A stretch of DNA of 37,983 nucleotides from JAUNKE01 sp041784625 (GTDB lineage: Bacteria; Bacillota; Clostridia; Peptostreptococcales; Filifactoraceae), in the NCBI GenBank assembly GCA_041784625.1, contig JBHBDS010000103.1, positions 1-37,983 of the forward strand, read 5' to 3'. The translations under genes were made by a program, and so were the position numbers. Below are positions 1 through 8,600 of this stretch, piece after piece; positions within the stretch are counted from its first letter, which is position 1, and each line of letters begins with the position of its first letter. Below the pieces are notes generated by a model. That model was not told the origin of the DNA. It saw nothing but the letters and a program-made list of their open reading frames with translations, and did not search any database.

Positions 1-677
1 ATCTCACGAATTTTTTCCTTTACATCGAATTCTACAGGCAACGGAGGAACGTAGGACGAACCGCCAATCGTGACAGGCACACCACGAATACGGCCCCCAT
101 CATCAAAGAACCCCTCATTGACAAGCCTTGCAATGTGACATAGCATGTAGTAATCTGAGCGGCTGGCAATTACATCACGGTCGAGAATGAACTCCCAAGC
201 ATGCTTCAAATTCAAGATTTTTTGAACATCGGTCGCTGTCATGCCAGAAACCTTTCCATTTTCTATGATTTCTTCTGTCTGCGGAAAAGAAGTTGCAACC
301 CCCTCCAAAACAGCCTGATCATAAATATTTGTTTTCATATTGGCACGTGCAAAGGCGATATTGTTTATTACCTCAGTGGAAAGTTCGCCTTCTGAATATC
401 CAGCTTCAGCAAGTTGTTTTTCAATTCTGCGCAGTTCTTTTCGAATTTTTCGCGCTTCTCTGGCGTTGCGCAGTAGTAGATTATATAGTTCTTCAGTATA
501 AGCACCCACATAAGTCGAAGTGTGTTTCCCCGCCACTCGTTTTCTGACATAAAGATATTTTCCGTCTCCACGCTCCTTGATTTCGGGTGTCCCATCATAA
601 GGCATCAGATTGAGCCTTGCATTATAGTCAGCTCGACTTCGGAGCAGCCCCTGTATTTTTTGATATTGTACTGCCAT
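1..677 (-). CDS. Fic family protein, N-terminal part (runs off left edge)
   Basis: An open frame of 225 codons continues past position 1, so the C-terminal catalytic part is outside the window. The ATG at 677-675 is preceded by a strong GGAGGAG site (683-689 on the complement). The N-terminal 90 residues contain MPYDGTPEIKERGDGKYLYV and a Lys/Arg/Glu-rich helical stretch. Around residues 198-213 the sequence RGVPVTIGGSSYVPPLP matches the segment that precedes the core in many Fic/DOC AMP-transferases. The HPFxxGNGR active-site motif is not visible because the gene is cut. TEEIIEN at about 134-140 resembles the inhibitory (S/T)xxxE(G/N) helix of self-inhibited Fic proteins, but the spacing is one residue longer. 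The family usually transfers AMP to target proteins. No antitoxin gene is seen upstream, as expected if inhibition is in cis. The family call is fairly secure; target and activity are unknown. Confidence 0.75.
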   Translation of the reverse strand, partial: MAVQYQKIQGLLRSRADYNARLNLMPYDGTPEIKERGDGKYLYVRKRVAGKHTSTYVGAYTEELYNLLLRNAREARKIRKELRRIEKQLAEAGYSEGELSTEVINNIAFARANMKTNIYDQAVLEGVATSFPQTEEIIENGKVSGMTATDVQKILNLKHAWEFILDRDVIASRSDYYMLCHIARLVNEGFFDDGGRIRGVPVTIGGSSYVPPLPVEFDVKEKIRE

Positions 678-712
678 AGCATCTCCTCCATTGGGGAACA
701 AATTTCATTATT

Positions 713-741
713 ATTATACCGAAATGTACCCCAATATTCAA
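713..741 (-). promoter_or_regulatory. Promoter of the Fic gene
   Basis: Read on the minus strand: TTGAAT (741-736), a 17-bp spacer, then TATAAT (718-713), about 35 bp upstream of the Fic ATG. The predicted leader contains TTTGTTCCCC (complement of 693-702), a 10-mer also present in the ferritin leader. Confidence 0.6.
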
Positions 742-763
742 TGATTTTTGAAGAAAAGCAAAA

Positions 764-810
764 AAGGTGGTGTCGCAGAAAGAAAATTTGTCATTCTGCA
801 ATACCACCTT
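764..810 (-). terminator. Intrinsic terminator, minus strand
   Basis: Arms AAGGTGGT (764-771) and ACCACCTT (803-810) pair, with an inner stem CGCAGAA/TTCTGCA. On the minus strand the hairpin is followed by a T run. It would end the ferritin-CC/Se transcript, including the degraded domain at 965-1273, before the Fic promoter. Confidence 0.8.
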
Positions 811-964
811 AGTCGTATCATTTTCCTTCAGCTAGGAGAAACGGTTTATGCTGAAGTCACGCTCGTCAAGAATTGTTGACCTACAATTTTTTTGAAAAGA
901 TCGGTCTTCAATCCATTTATTTTGCTTGCGATTTTTGTAATCGGATCGTATTCTACTTCCCGAT

Positions 965-1273
965 CTACTTAATAATCACTCGTTTGGTCTCTGCGTTCCA
1001 ATCAATCGATACTTTGAGTCCCAAATCGCTGAATGCTCTTTGGATGTCTCGGACCGGAAGCAGGATTCTTCCGTTTACAAGTAGTGGTGCAGCCAGCAGG
1101 TCTACATTTTGTCCATTGACTTTCATCACTTTTTGTCCTAGGGTGAGTGTCACCACATTGTTATCCAGTGTGAATGTTGCCGTCTTGGTTGCAGAAGCAT
1201 AGTCTACTTTGACACCAAGAAGTTCTGAATGAGGGATTCCTCGGTCTTCACCGCTTTTTTTGTTGTTAGTCCG
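965..1273 (-). pseudogene. 5'-truncated copper-amine-oxidase-like (stalk) domain remnant
   Basis: The open frame from 1273 to the stop at 965 encodes about 102 residues that read like the tail of a copper amine oxidase N-terminal-like domain. It has the repeated pattern GVKVDYASATKTATFTL, then VNGRILLPVRDIQRAFSDLG and a final VSIDWNAETKRVIIK. Such domains normally sit on secreted proteins with a signal peptide. Here the frame starts directly after two in-frame TAG codons inside the end of the preceding gene. There is no ATG, GTG or TTG until GTG-GTG in mid-domain, no ribosome site and no signal peptide. A short protein starting at the internal GTG (about 1159) would contain only half the domain. 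I read it as a decayed gene end left by a deletion or rearrangement. A functional short protein is possible but less likely. Confidence 0.6.
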
Positions 1274-1538
1274 CTACTAGCTCCTTGCTGAACAGTCGCT
1301 TCGAAAGTGACACCACGAGATTGTCTTTGTGCTTGCTTACATCGTCTCGCACATAGACATCCACGCCGTCCACTGTGTAGCTCTGGTAGCGCTCCAAACC
1401 TCTCGGCACGACCATCCCAACCGACGCTTGTCTGGACGGGCTGTTGCATTTGCCGCAGCCTTGGAACACAACCGCAATGCTATTGGACTTGTTTTTTTCA
1501 AGAAATTGTTTTGCCTCTTTTGTGATTACAATCTCCAT
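1266..1538 (-). CDS. Small HesB/IscA-like protein, probable CC/Se-motif family
   Basis: This is a 90-residue protein with ATG at 1538 and AAGGTGA upstream. It starts 18 bp after the ferritin stop codon, so the two are probably cotranscribed. It opens with MEIVITKEAKQFLEK, continues to FQGCGKC (Cys28 and Cys31), and has GVDVYVRDDV near residue 60. This overall layout resembles the small CC/Se-motif (seleno)protein family, related to HesB/IscA folds. No in-frame TGA is used, so this copy has cysteines rather than selenocysteine. A link to iron or sulfur handling is suggested by the ferritin neighbour. The biochemical role is not established, and the family assignment rests on remembered motif layout. 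Confidence 0.6.
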   Translation of the reverse strand: MEIVITKEAKQFLEKNKSNSIAVVFQGCGKCNSPSRQASVGMVVPRGLERYQSYTVDGVDVYVRDDVSKHKDNLVVSLSKRLFSKELVAD

Positions 1539-1556
1539 ACATTCACCTTGTTTGTA

Positions 1557-2075
1557 TTATGCTTGTGCAAGTGGAGATGGCGTTGTATACACTCTGCCTG
1601 CCAATTCTGCATCGAGCATATAGAGTCCTTTGCCATCTTGGCCGAATAGTTCCATCTTACGAACATTCGCATCTGCTGTTGCTTCTTCTTCGCCTTGCTC
1701 CATGATGAACCAGTCGAGGAATTGCATTGTTCGGTAGTCTTTTGCCTCAAATGCTGCCGAGTAAATGTCGTTGATGGATGCAGTAACATATTGCTCATGC
1801 GCTAGCGCTTCTTTGAGCGGATCGATGAGTGCATTGATTTTTACATCTGGTTTTGCGATTTGCTCCAGCGTAACATCCAATCCGTTTGCTTGCATATAGT
1901 TGAGGAAAATAATCGCATGATCTCTCTCCTCTTGTGCTTGGATACGGAACCAGTTTGCAAATCCAGCCAAACCTTCTTTGTCGTAGTAAATTGCAAAATC
2001 TAGATATAGATATGCAGAGTAAAATTCTTTGTTAATTTGCTCGTTTAGTAGAGCGGCCACTTTTTTGTCGAACAT
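1557..2075 (-). CDS. ftnA: Non-haem ferritin (iron storage)
   Basis: A 172-residue ferritin that oxidises Fe(II) and stores it as ferric mineral in a 24-subunit cytoplasmic shell. The ferroxidase residues of bacterial FtnA are in place with the same numbering: Glu17, Tyr24, Glu50 and His53 (in QEERDH), Glu94, Gln127 and Glu130. Length fits the family (about 165-175). ATG at 2075 is preceded by TAAGGAGG. It is the first gene of a two-gene unit with the CC/Se-like protein. A strong promoter lies about 75 bp upstream. The gene symbol follows the closest well-known homologue; clostridial copies are often just called ferritin. Confidence 0.95.
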   Translation of the reverse strand: MFDKKVAALLNEQINKEFYSAYLYLDFAIYYDKEGLAGFANWFRIQAQEERDHAIIFLNYMQANGLDVTLEQIAKPDVKINALIDPLKEALAHEQYVTASINDIYSAAFEAKDYRTMQFLDWFIMEQGEEEATADANVRKMELFGQDGKGLYMLDAELAGRVYTTPSPLAQA

Positions 2076-2148
2076 AAATCCTCCTTAGTTTTTTCTAAAA
2101 ATATTTTACCCATTTTGATGGGGAACAAACGAAATTGCTCTTTTGATT

Positions 2149-2177
2149 ATTATACTCCATATTTATTTATTTGTTAA
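2149..2177 (-). promoter_or_regulatory. Ferritin promoter
   Basis: Minus strand: TTAACA (2177-2172), a 17-bp spacer, TATAAT (2154-2149). The leader carries TTTGTTCCCC (complement of 2120-2129), shared with the Fic leader. No clear Fur box is seen. Confidence 0.7.
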
Positions 2178-2308
2178 GTGTGATACATTTTCAAAAAATA
2201 TCGAAATTGTTCTCTGAAAAATGCTGTTTCATCCCTTATTTTCTGGTAACTTACAGCTTCTTAGCCGCCTTTCCCTTCTATTTGCCATTCTATTACGCAT
2301 CGTAGATA

Positions 2309-2331
2309 CGAGCAATAAGATCGATTGCTCG
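2309..2331 (-). terminator. Hairpin downstream of the acyltransferase gene
   Basis: CGAGCAAT (2309-2316) pairs perfectly with ATTGCTCG (2324-2331) across a 7-nt loop, 22 bp after the acyltransferase stop. There is no T run, so it is a weak terminator or a 3'-end stabilising hairpin. Confidence 0.35.
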
Positions 2332-2352
2332 AAAATATTTTGCAACGATTGA

Positions 2353-3495
2353 TTATTTTCCAAACGCAAATCGTATCACGGGCAAATTCTGCACTTTTTT
2401 GGTAATCCAGCCGCAGAGCAGCGCAAGCGAGATCACACTCACTGGCACGATAGTCGCCCACAGGATCGCCGAGCTTGTGACGACAAATTTTCGAAGCAAA
2501 AAGGTAAAGATCGGATGCATCAGGTAGATTCCATAGCTGTAGGGACTGAGTTCCTTTAGCAGGCGATAGGATTTTCTTTCCACTCCTTTTTGGTTCTGTG
2601 GAAATCGCACGAGCCAAGCAGACAGAATAAGCAGTGCAAAGGTTGCCAGCAAAAAATAAGCGTGCAAGTTCATCGTGTAGAAAAAGGTGTTGAACTTGAC
2701 ATCATTCCACAGCTGCTGCCACAAAATTCGTTGGTAATATTGGTGCACGGTGCTCGATAGGATGAGCAGCAAGAAGATTTTGTTGCTATGCTTTTTGACC
2801 CAAGCAAAGTTTCTTGTATAATCTAGTCCAAACCACAGCCCGAGGAATCCCATGCTAAAATACCACAAAAAGGTGGATGAGAGCATTGTGTACTCTGGAT
2901 AAAGCACAAACCGGTTGAGCGCATAAACTGCTGCTTGAGATACGAGTGCAATCGCAATGGCTGCGATCGGATTGTTCTTGACGGACATTGCGAGCTTTTT
3001 CATCAACGGCGCAACCACGTAGAATCCCAGAAGTATCGGCATAAAGTACAGATGTTCGTATGCTTTTCCGTATGCGAGGTAATAGAAGATGCTCTTTACA
3101 CTAAAAAAATTCTCGGGAATTTTTTGGTTCACCGTAAACACGATGATGAGATACAAAATGCTCCACAATAGATAGGGAACGCCGATGCGCAGCAGTTTCT
3201 TCTGGTAGAATTTCGCATCAAAATGGTTATCTCCATAGCCGACCATCAGCATGGATAAGAACAGGAAGCATGGCACCGCAAAAATCAGCATCGCTCTTGC
3301 CATGAAAAATCGTCCATGTGAAACTGAGCCTGTCAGTAGCTGGCTTACTGGAATATTGAGCACATGGATAGCGATGACGGCAAGCATGGCGATGGAGCGC
3401 AGAATCTCGATCTCGGGGAGATTTTTCCTGCGCATATTAACATTTTTCTGGATATTCTTTTTCGCTTCATCAAATGAAATAATTTTGTTTGTCAT
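2353..3495 (-). CDS. Membrane acyltransferase, acyltransferase-3 family
   Basis: A 380-residue protein with about ten hydrophobic segments. Near the N-terminus LRSIAMLAVIAIHVLN carries the Arg and His typical of acyltransferase-3 proteins, which move acetyl or other acyl groups onto extracytoplasmic sugars or glycans. Transmembrane helices follow to the C-terminus, ending in a basic tail. The ATG at 3495 has GAGGGAG upstream and lies inside the end of the CCA-adding enzyme gene (26 bp overlap), so translation is probably coupled. The pairing with a tRNA-repair enzyme looks positional rather than functional. The acceptor substrate cannot be told from sequence. Confidence 0.85.
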   Translation of the reverse strand: MTNKIISFDEAKKNIQKNVNMRRKNLPEIEILRSIAMLAVIAIHVLNIPVSQLLTGSVSHGRFFMARAMLIFAVPCFLFLSMLMVGYGDNHFDAKFYQKKLLRIGVPYLLWSILYLIIVFTVNQKIPENFFSVKSIFYYLAYGKAYEHLYFMPILLGFYVVAPLMKKLAMSVKNNPIAAIAIALVSQAAVYALNRFVLYPEYTMLSSTFLWYFSMGFLGLWFGLDYTRNFAWVKKHSNKIFLLLILSSTVHQYYQRILWQQLWNDVKFNTFFYTMNLHAYFLLATFALLILSAWLVRFPQNQKGVERKSYRLLKELSPYSYGIYLMHPIFTFLLRKFVVTSSAILWATIVPVSVISLALLCGWITKKVQNLPVIRFAFGK

Positions 3496-4807
3496 ACAAC
3501 TCCCTCGCTTTTTGGAGCAACGCTTCTTTGTTGTTTGGCAGTAGCTCGTCGATCACGAGCGTCAACAGCTCACCCAGCGCTTCCCCAAGCTGCGGCCCAA
3601 AAAATCCTATCGAAAGCAGATCATTTCCGTTGACCGCAAGACTTTTGAGCGAAAAACATTCTTTCTCTTCAATCACATCCATCGCAAGCCATTCCACCTG
3701 GTCGTATTCTTCTTGTCGGTTCGAGTTTGGGGCTTGAGCAGAGTTGTCCGCTCGTTTGAGCAATAGTAGTTTGAAAAAAAGTTCCTCACCCAGACGACCG
3801 AGCCAGCGCTTGATGATTTTTTTGTTTCGTTCAATCTGTGCGTCGTGATAGCGAACAAGAAGAATCACCTCATCCGCTGTTTTGGAATCGATTTTTAGTT
3901 CTTCGAGAAATCTTTTGGCAATTAGCTCCGACATTTTGCCATGACCATAGAAATGCCCGACGCCGTTCTCGTCCACCGAAAAAGTATGAATTTTGCCCGT
4001 GTCATGCAGCAGCGCTGCCAGACGCAACTCCTTGTCATTTGGCGTATTGGCTACTACTTTTGCGGTGTGTGTAAGCAGGTCGTAAATATGGTGAGGACTT
4101 TTTTGATCAAAGCCTTTCATCTTGAGCAGCTCAGGTAGCACGCTTGCAAAAATCTCGGGATAATCCAGGAGCACTCGCTCAATCGCCGCTCCTTGGAGCG
4201 TCTTGATCAGCTCTACCGCTTTTCTCTCGGCAGAAACCTGCTCCAGCAGCGGAAGATTCTTGATCATCGCATCGAGTGTATTTTGTTCGATCGAAAAATC
4301 CAGCTGCGACGCAAATCGCACCGCACGCAGAATCCGAAGCGCATCTTCTTGAAAGCGCTCTTGGGGATTGCCGATGGAGCGAATGAGTTTGTTTTCCAAA
4401 TCTTTTTTGCTCTCACAATAATCCACGATGCCGCTTTTTTGCGAAAAAGCCAGCGCATTGATCGTAAAGTCTCGGCGCATCAAATCCTCTTTCAGATCGG
4501 AAGTAAACGCCACATTTTCTGGCTGCCGATGGTTGATATACAAGCCATCCAAGCGATATGTGGTGATCTCGAGCCATTTTTCACCGATGTACACCCCGAT
4601 GGTTCCATATTTTTGGCCGATCGGATTTTGTGCATACGATCGGAATAATTCTTGTATCTCCTCGGGATTTGCCGAGGTTGCAATATCATAGTCTGAGATT
4701 CTGCGCTTCATCAAAAAATCCCGAACGCATCCGCCTACGAGATAGGCCTCAAATCCAGCGTCGGTTAATTTTCCTAGCGCAATTGCTATTTCTTGTGGAT
4801 AGTTCAT
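3470..4807 (-). CDS. cca: CCA tRNA nucleotidyltransferase with HD domain
   Basis: This enzyme adds or repairs the 3' CCA of tRNAs from CTP and ATP without a nucleic-acid template. From the chosen ATG it is 445 residues. Class II motifs are visible: VGGCVRD (24-30), the metal-binding DYD (39-41), RRDFT (111-115) and EDALRILRA (154-162). An HD-type segment LLHDTGK (266-272) follows. The frame stays open to an ATG at 4954, but that start has no ribosome site. The ATG at 4807 has AGGAGG at good spacing and a promoter just upstream, whose start point would lie inside the longer reading. It heads a two-gene unit with the acyltransferase. The tRNA-Ser in this window already encodes CCA, so the role may be repair, fully or in part. 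Confidence 0.93.
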   Translation of the reverse strand: MNYPQEIAIALGKLTDAGFEAYLVGGCVRDFLMKRRISDYDIATSANPEEIQELFRSYAQNPIGQKYGTIGVYIGEKWLEITTYRLDGLYINHRQPENVAFTSDLKEDLMRRDFTINALAFSQKSGIVDYCESKKDLENKLIRSIGNPQERFQEDALRILRAVRFASQLDFSIEQNTLDAMIKNLPLLEQVSAERKAVELIKTLQGAAIERVLLDYPEIFASVLPELLKMKGFDQKSPHHIYDLLTHTAKVVANTPNDKELRLAALLHDTGKIHTFSVDENGVGHFYGHGKMSELIAKRFLEELKIDSKTADEVILLVRYHDAQIERNKKIIKRWLGRLGEELFFKLLLLKRADNSAQAPNSNRQEEYDQVEWLAMDVIEEKECFSLKSLAVNGNDLLSIGFFGPQLGEALGELLTLVIDELLPNNKEALLQKARELYDKQNYFI

Positions 4808-4823
4808 AATTCCTCCTGATGGT

Positions 4824-4852
4824 ATTGTACCAAAGAATGCCCCTATCGCCAA
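4824..4852 (-). promoter_or_regulatory. Promoter of cca-acyltransferase unit
   Basis: Minus strand: TTGGCG (4852-4847), 17-bp spacer, TACAAT (4829-4824). The predicted start is only about 10 nt before the cca start region, which supports the 4807 start over the 4954 one. Confidence 0.55.
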
Positions 4853-5109
4853 CAATCGTTTTTCAAGCAACTTCTTCCCTTTGCTTGAAATTCTGTAAAA
4901 ATAAAAAAATCCGTCCATCGATTTCATTTTTATCTTTTTCCTATTGTTGAGCAATATTTTTTCTTTTCACAAATATTTTTTCCCAATTTTTCTTTCTAAA
5001 ATCATATATTTCCTTAAACAATTCACTAATCGGTTTGCAATCGCAGTTGATTTTCGAAGCAAATAAACAAAGAAAACCAAAGACTTTTTTAATAGATTCT
5101 AAATTATAC

Positions 5110-5138
5110 TTGAAATGATTTCAATGTCATTTTATAAT
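5110..5138 (+). promoter_or_regulatory. Promoter of the GGDEF-xpt operon, with a palindrome on the -35
   Basis: TTGAAA (5110-5115), 17-bp spacer, TATAAT (5133-5138). The palindrome TGAAAT-G-ATTTCA (5111-5123) overlaps the -35 and could be a repressor site. A second weaker option (TTGACT at about 5150, then TAAATT) lies downstream. The 391-bp spacer 4808-5198 has no gene and no recognisable guanine riboswitch. Confidence 0.65.
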
Positions 5139-5198
5139 GTTATTAATATTGACTTATAGATACCTCTTAATTAAATTTTCATTCACAAGGGTCGAATT

Positions 5199-7823
5199 AT
5201 GCAAAAAAATACTAATGGTCCCATCAAGCTAAATCCTTGGGCCTTTCTTCTCGTGATCTTGCTTTTCACGGTAGTCATCGGGTTCAAAATTTCAGCTGAT
5301 GCGCAGATCACCAAAGGAATTCACACTTCAACACGTGAACTCGCACAACGCAATTTAAAAATTATATATTATCAGATAGAGCTATACGAAAAAGAATTGG
5401 AGCTTCTTGGAAGAGAGCTCGTCTCACCGCTGGACTCGGATGAGAATCGAGAAATGCTGCTCGAAAATATGCCGACGAATTATTTTGATGAGCTTGCGGT
5501 GTACTCATTGGACGGAGCGCCTGTGCTTTGCTACAACAGTCTAAAAGAAGAGGCGGATTCGTGTATATTTTTGAATGTCGATTTGAACAAGCGGGTTTTT
5601 GCGGATGACGAAAATATTTATGTCATCCAAAAAATCAAACAAAATGGCAAGTCGATTGGCTCGATGATCGGGTCACTCTCAAAGCAAGAATTTACTCGTA
5701 GGGCGCAGCTGGACAATGTCAATCAGATGGGATTTGCTGTTTTATTTAACATCGAAGGGATTCCGATCATTATTCCAAGCGACAAGTCCGTTGTCACATG
5801 GAAGGATAAATCCATCTGGGATTCTTTTTTGAATGTCGATTTTGAGCAAGGCTATTCGTACAAACAATTTGAAAAAAATGTATCGCAATACGGTTTAGGA
5901 TTCATCCAATACAAAATGTCGGACAAGGATCGTCGCGTTGCATTTTATACGCCGATTGGCATCGATGATTGGTACATTTTACAGGTGGCAACACAGGGAG
6001 CAATCGACCTACAATATGCGCCAGTGCGAAACATTATGTTTGAAACACTGCTCATATTCTCCATCGTGTTTGTGCTCTTGTCCTATTTTGTGTGGTATTC
6101 GAATGAGTACCATCAGAAAAAGCTGGCCATCGCCCGAAAACAGCTTGATCAGCTGACCAACAGCATTCGTGGCGGCGTGCTCAAATTTACTTCCAATCGC
6201 AACGGCAGTATCGAATATATCAGCAGTGGTTATCTCAAAATTCTTGGTATAACCTATGACGAGTATCTCAAAAAATATCACCAGAGCTTCTACCAGATGA
6301 TCTGGGAAGAAGATCGTGAGCGAGTTCGAAAAGCACTCGAACCAAAATCTCTCTACGAAAATCGAGAACTGAATCTGGATTACCGACTCATTGGCAAAAA
6401 TGATGAGCCTGTTTGGATTATCGATAATCTTCGTGTCATCGTCGACAACGACGGAAGATACAAACTATACAGCGTAATTGTGGATGCAACTTCGATCAAG
6501 GAGATGGAAAATGTACTCCGCAGCTACAATCAAGACTTGCAGCTCATCACGGGCACACATATGGAGAGTCGTGTGTTTGAATACGATTTGGATACGGGGC
6601 GCATTCATTTCCACGAGGGCGTTTTCCTCGGTTACAATCTCACCGACTATGACGGCTGCACGATCGAGGATATGTTTGGACAAGATTGGCGTGATGCGGA
6701 CACTTTTGCCGCAGCACAAAAAGTTCGTGATGAGATTATGGCTGGCAAAGAATTTGCCTCAGCAATTGTTCGTCTATTCCAAGGTGATTCCGACGAATTT
6801 AGCTGGATACGCATTATGCTCACACGTATCACCGAAAATGGCAAGATTCGTATTCTCGGCAGTATGCGTGATGTCACGGAAGAGCACGAAGTTCAACAGA
6901 GACTTTCTCGTGAAAAAGAAAAAAATCGCATGATGATTGCTGATGCGATCTTCACTGGAACAATCAACCTTTCGCAAAACAGCATCGTTATCAACTCGGA
7001 TCACCGAGATATTCGCAAAAACGACACGATTTCGTACAACTACATTCGTCGATTGCAGATGGACGTAGCAACTTTGATCCATCCAGAGGATGTAGAAGTG
7101 TACCTCAGCGAGTTTAACATCGAAGCGCTCTTTAGACATTACAACCGTGGCGACATTACTCGTACGGTCGAATATCGTCGCCGAGCAACAGGACAAGAAG
7201 GCTATATCTGGGTGCGAGCGACACTCAAACTCACCAAGGAAGTCTCCAGCGGCGACATCATTTGCTTTGTGTACATCAATGACATCGACCAGGAGATTCG
7301 TGCAACCGAGATTCTTCGCCAAAAAGCAGAGAAAGATTATCTTACTGGACTATTCAACCGCGAAGGGCTGGTCAATCGAATTGAAGCGCATCTTAGCACA
7401 GCGGATCCTGACGAAATTTGTGCTTTCTATGCGCTGGATCTCGACGATTTCAAAGTGCTCAACGATACGTATGGGCACAATGAGGGCGACTTGTTCTTAC
7501 AGATGATCGCAGAGCAACTTGTTCATATGTTCCGTAAAGACGACCTCATCGGGCGTATGGGCGGCGACGAGTTTATCGTGTTTCTCAAAAAATGTCCGAG
7601 TCGAGAATTTGTCGTCAAAAAAGCGGAGGAAATCAACCGTAAAATTTCAGAAATCAAAATGGACAAGCATGGATACTCTGGCTCCGTGAGCGTGGGCGTT
7701 GCAATCGCTCCATTTGATGGAACAAATTTCCAAGACCTGTATCTGGCTTCCGACAAGGCACTTTATGCCTCCAAGCAAAAAGGAAAAAACATTTCCTCTT
7801 TATACAATGTAGCAGAAGGATAA
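5199..7823 (+). CDS. Membrane diguanylate cyclase: Cache-like sensor, PAS domains, GGDEF
   Basis: An 874-residue protein predicted to make cyclic di-GMP from two GTP. Order: short cytoplasmic tail, membrane helix 13-33, extracytoplasmic sensor 34-277 (double-Cache-like by position and size), helix 279-300, then two clear PAS-type segments (about 315-435 and 445-563) and a third PAS-like one (575-700). The GGDEF domain starts near 711 (DYLTGLFNREG). The active-site motif GGDEF is intact at 788-792. The inhibitory RxxD (RKDD, 779-782) sits five residues before it, so product inhibition is likely. No EAL domain is present. The ribosome site is weak (AAGGG). The gene ends 4 bp before xpt, whose ribosome site lies within this gene's last codons. 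The ligand of the sensor is unknown. Confidence 0.92.
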   Translation: MQKNTNGPIKLNPWAFLLVILLFTVVIGFKISADAQITKGIHTSTRELAQRNLKIIYYQIELYEKELELLGRELVSPLDSDENREMLLENMPTNYFDELAVYSLDGAPVLCYNSLKEEADSCIFLNVDLNKRVFADDENIYVIQKIKQNGKSIGSMIGSLSKQEFTRRAQLDNVNQMGFAVLFNIEGIPIIIPSDKSVVTWKDKSIWDSFLNVDFEQGYSYKQFEKNVSQYGLGFIQYKMSDKDRRVAFYTPIGIDDWYILQVATQGAIDLQYAPVRNIMFETLLIFSIVFVLLSYFVWYSNEYHQKKLAIARKQLDQLTNSIRGGVLKFTSNRNGSIEYISSGYLKILGITYDEYLKKYHQSFYQMIWEEDRERVRKALEPKSLYENRELNLDYRLIGKNDEPVWIIDNLRVIVDNDGRYKLYSVIVDATSIKEMENVLRSYNQDLQLITGTHMESRVFEYDLDTGRIHFHEGVFLGYNLTDYDGCTIEDMFGQDWRDADTFAAAQKVRDEIMAGKEFASAIVRLFQGDSDEFSWIRIMLTRITENGKIRILGSMRDVTEEHEVQQRLSREKEKNRMMIADAIFTGTINLSQNSIVINSDHRDIRKNDTISYNYIRRLQMDVATLIHPEDVEVYLSEFNIEALFRHYNRGDITRTVEYRRRATGQEGYIWVRATLKLTKEVSSGDIICFVYINDIDQEIRATEILRQKAEKDYLTGLFNREGLVNRIEAHLSTADPDEICAFYALDLDDFKVLNDTYGHNEGDLFLQMIAEQLVHMFRKDDLIGRMGGDEFIVFLKKCPSREFVVKKAEEINRKISEIKMDKHGYSGSVSVGVAIAPFDGTNFQDLYLASDKALYASKQKGKNISSLYNVAEG

Positions 7824-7827
7824 TCAT

Positions 7828-8415
7828 ATGAAATTACTAATTGAACGAATCAAAAAGGATGGAATCGGTAGAGAAGGCGGCGTGATCAAGGTGGACTCTT
7901 TTATCAACCACCAGATGGACACAGCGCTGATGAACGAGATCGGCAAGGAATTTGCACGTCGATTCGAGCACAAAAAAATCGACAAAATCCTTACGATTGA
8001 AGCATCGGGAATCGGCATTGCTGTGGCGACCGCTTTTCACATGGGAATGATCCCTGCCGTGTTTGCAAAAAAATCGACGCCAAACACGATGACCGAGCGA
8101 TATTACGGCGCAGAAGTGCGCTCCTTTACCAAAGGAACGACCAGTCTTGCCAAGGTGACCAAAAACTACTTGCAAGAGGGCGAAAATATTTTGATTATCG
8201 ACGACTTTATGGCACATGGCGAAGCAGCGCTGGGGCTGATCTCCATCGCTGAGCAAGCAGGCTGCAAGGTGGTCGGCGTTGGCGCAGTGGTAGAAAAAGT
8301 ATTCCAAGGCGGTGGCGATCGAATCCGCAATATGGGCTTACAACTCGAATCCCTCGCGATGGTCTCAGGAATCACCGAGGATGGAACGATCCTCTTTGCC
8401 AACGATGTAGAGTAA
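7828..8415 (+). CDS. xpt: Xanthine phosphoribosyltransferase
   Basis: A 195-residue type I phosphoribosyltransferase that converts xanthine and PRPP to XMP for purine salvage. The PRPP-binding loop ILIIDDFMAHGEAALGL is at 121-137, and the N-terminus MKLLIERIKKDG is typical of Xpt. Length equals that of characterised Xpt proteins (about 190-195). It is translationally coupled to the upstream GGDEF gene: only 4 bp separate them and AGAAGGA lies in the end of that gene. In many Bacillota xpt sits behind a purine riboswitch with pbuX; here neither is present. Expression therefore probably follows the cyclase promoter. A strong terminator follows directly. Confidence 0.95.
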   Translation: MKLLIERIKKDGIGREGGVIKVDSFINHQMDTALMNEIGKEFARRFEHKKIDKILTIEASGIGIAVATAFHMGMIPAVFAKKSTPNTMTERYYGAEVRSFTKGTTSLAKVTKNYLQEGENILIIDDFMAHGEAALGLISIAEQAGCKVVGVGAVVEKVFQGGGDRIRNMGLQLESLAMVSGITEDGTILFANDVE

Positions 8416-8422
8416 AGATCAA

Positions 8423-8474
8423 AAAATCCATTTGCAGCGAAAGTTATTGTCTCTGCAAATGGATTTTATTTTTC
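8423..8474. terminator. Bidirectional intrinsic terminator
   Basis: AAAATCCATTTGCAG (8423-8437) pairs perfectly with CTGCAAATGGATTTT (8453-8467). T-rich tracts follow on both strands, so it ends the xpt transcript and probably also the minus-strand membrane gene at 8601. Confidence 0.9.
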
Positions 8475-8600
8475 TATGAAGTTTCTCGTATCGATAATAC
8501 TCTCTATTCTTTTATCTGTCTTGATGTTGATTAATGACTGCTTCCATCCATATCTATTTTCTTCATCTCTCTTACAAATTATCGCTACAATTTGGGCTCA

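Noticed and set aside
4808..4954. N-terminal extension of the CCA-adding enzyme to an ATG at 4954
   Set aside because: There is no ribosome site at 4954, the family motif starts near the 4807 ATG, which has AGGAGG, and a predicted promoter lies inside the extension.
5139..5198. Purine riboswitch before the GGDEF-xpt operon
   Set aside because: The conserved TATA...TCTACC-type core and three-stem layout were not found in the 391-bp spacer.
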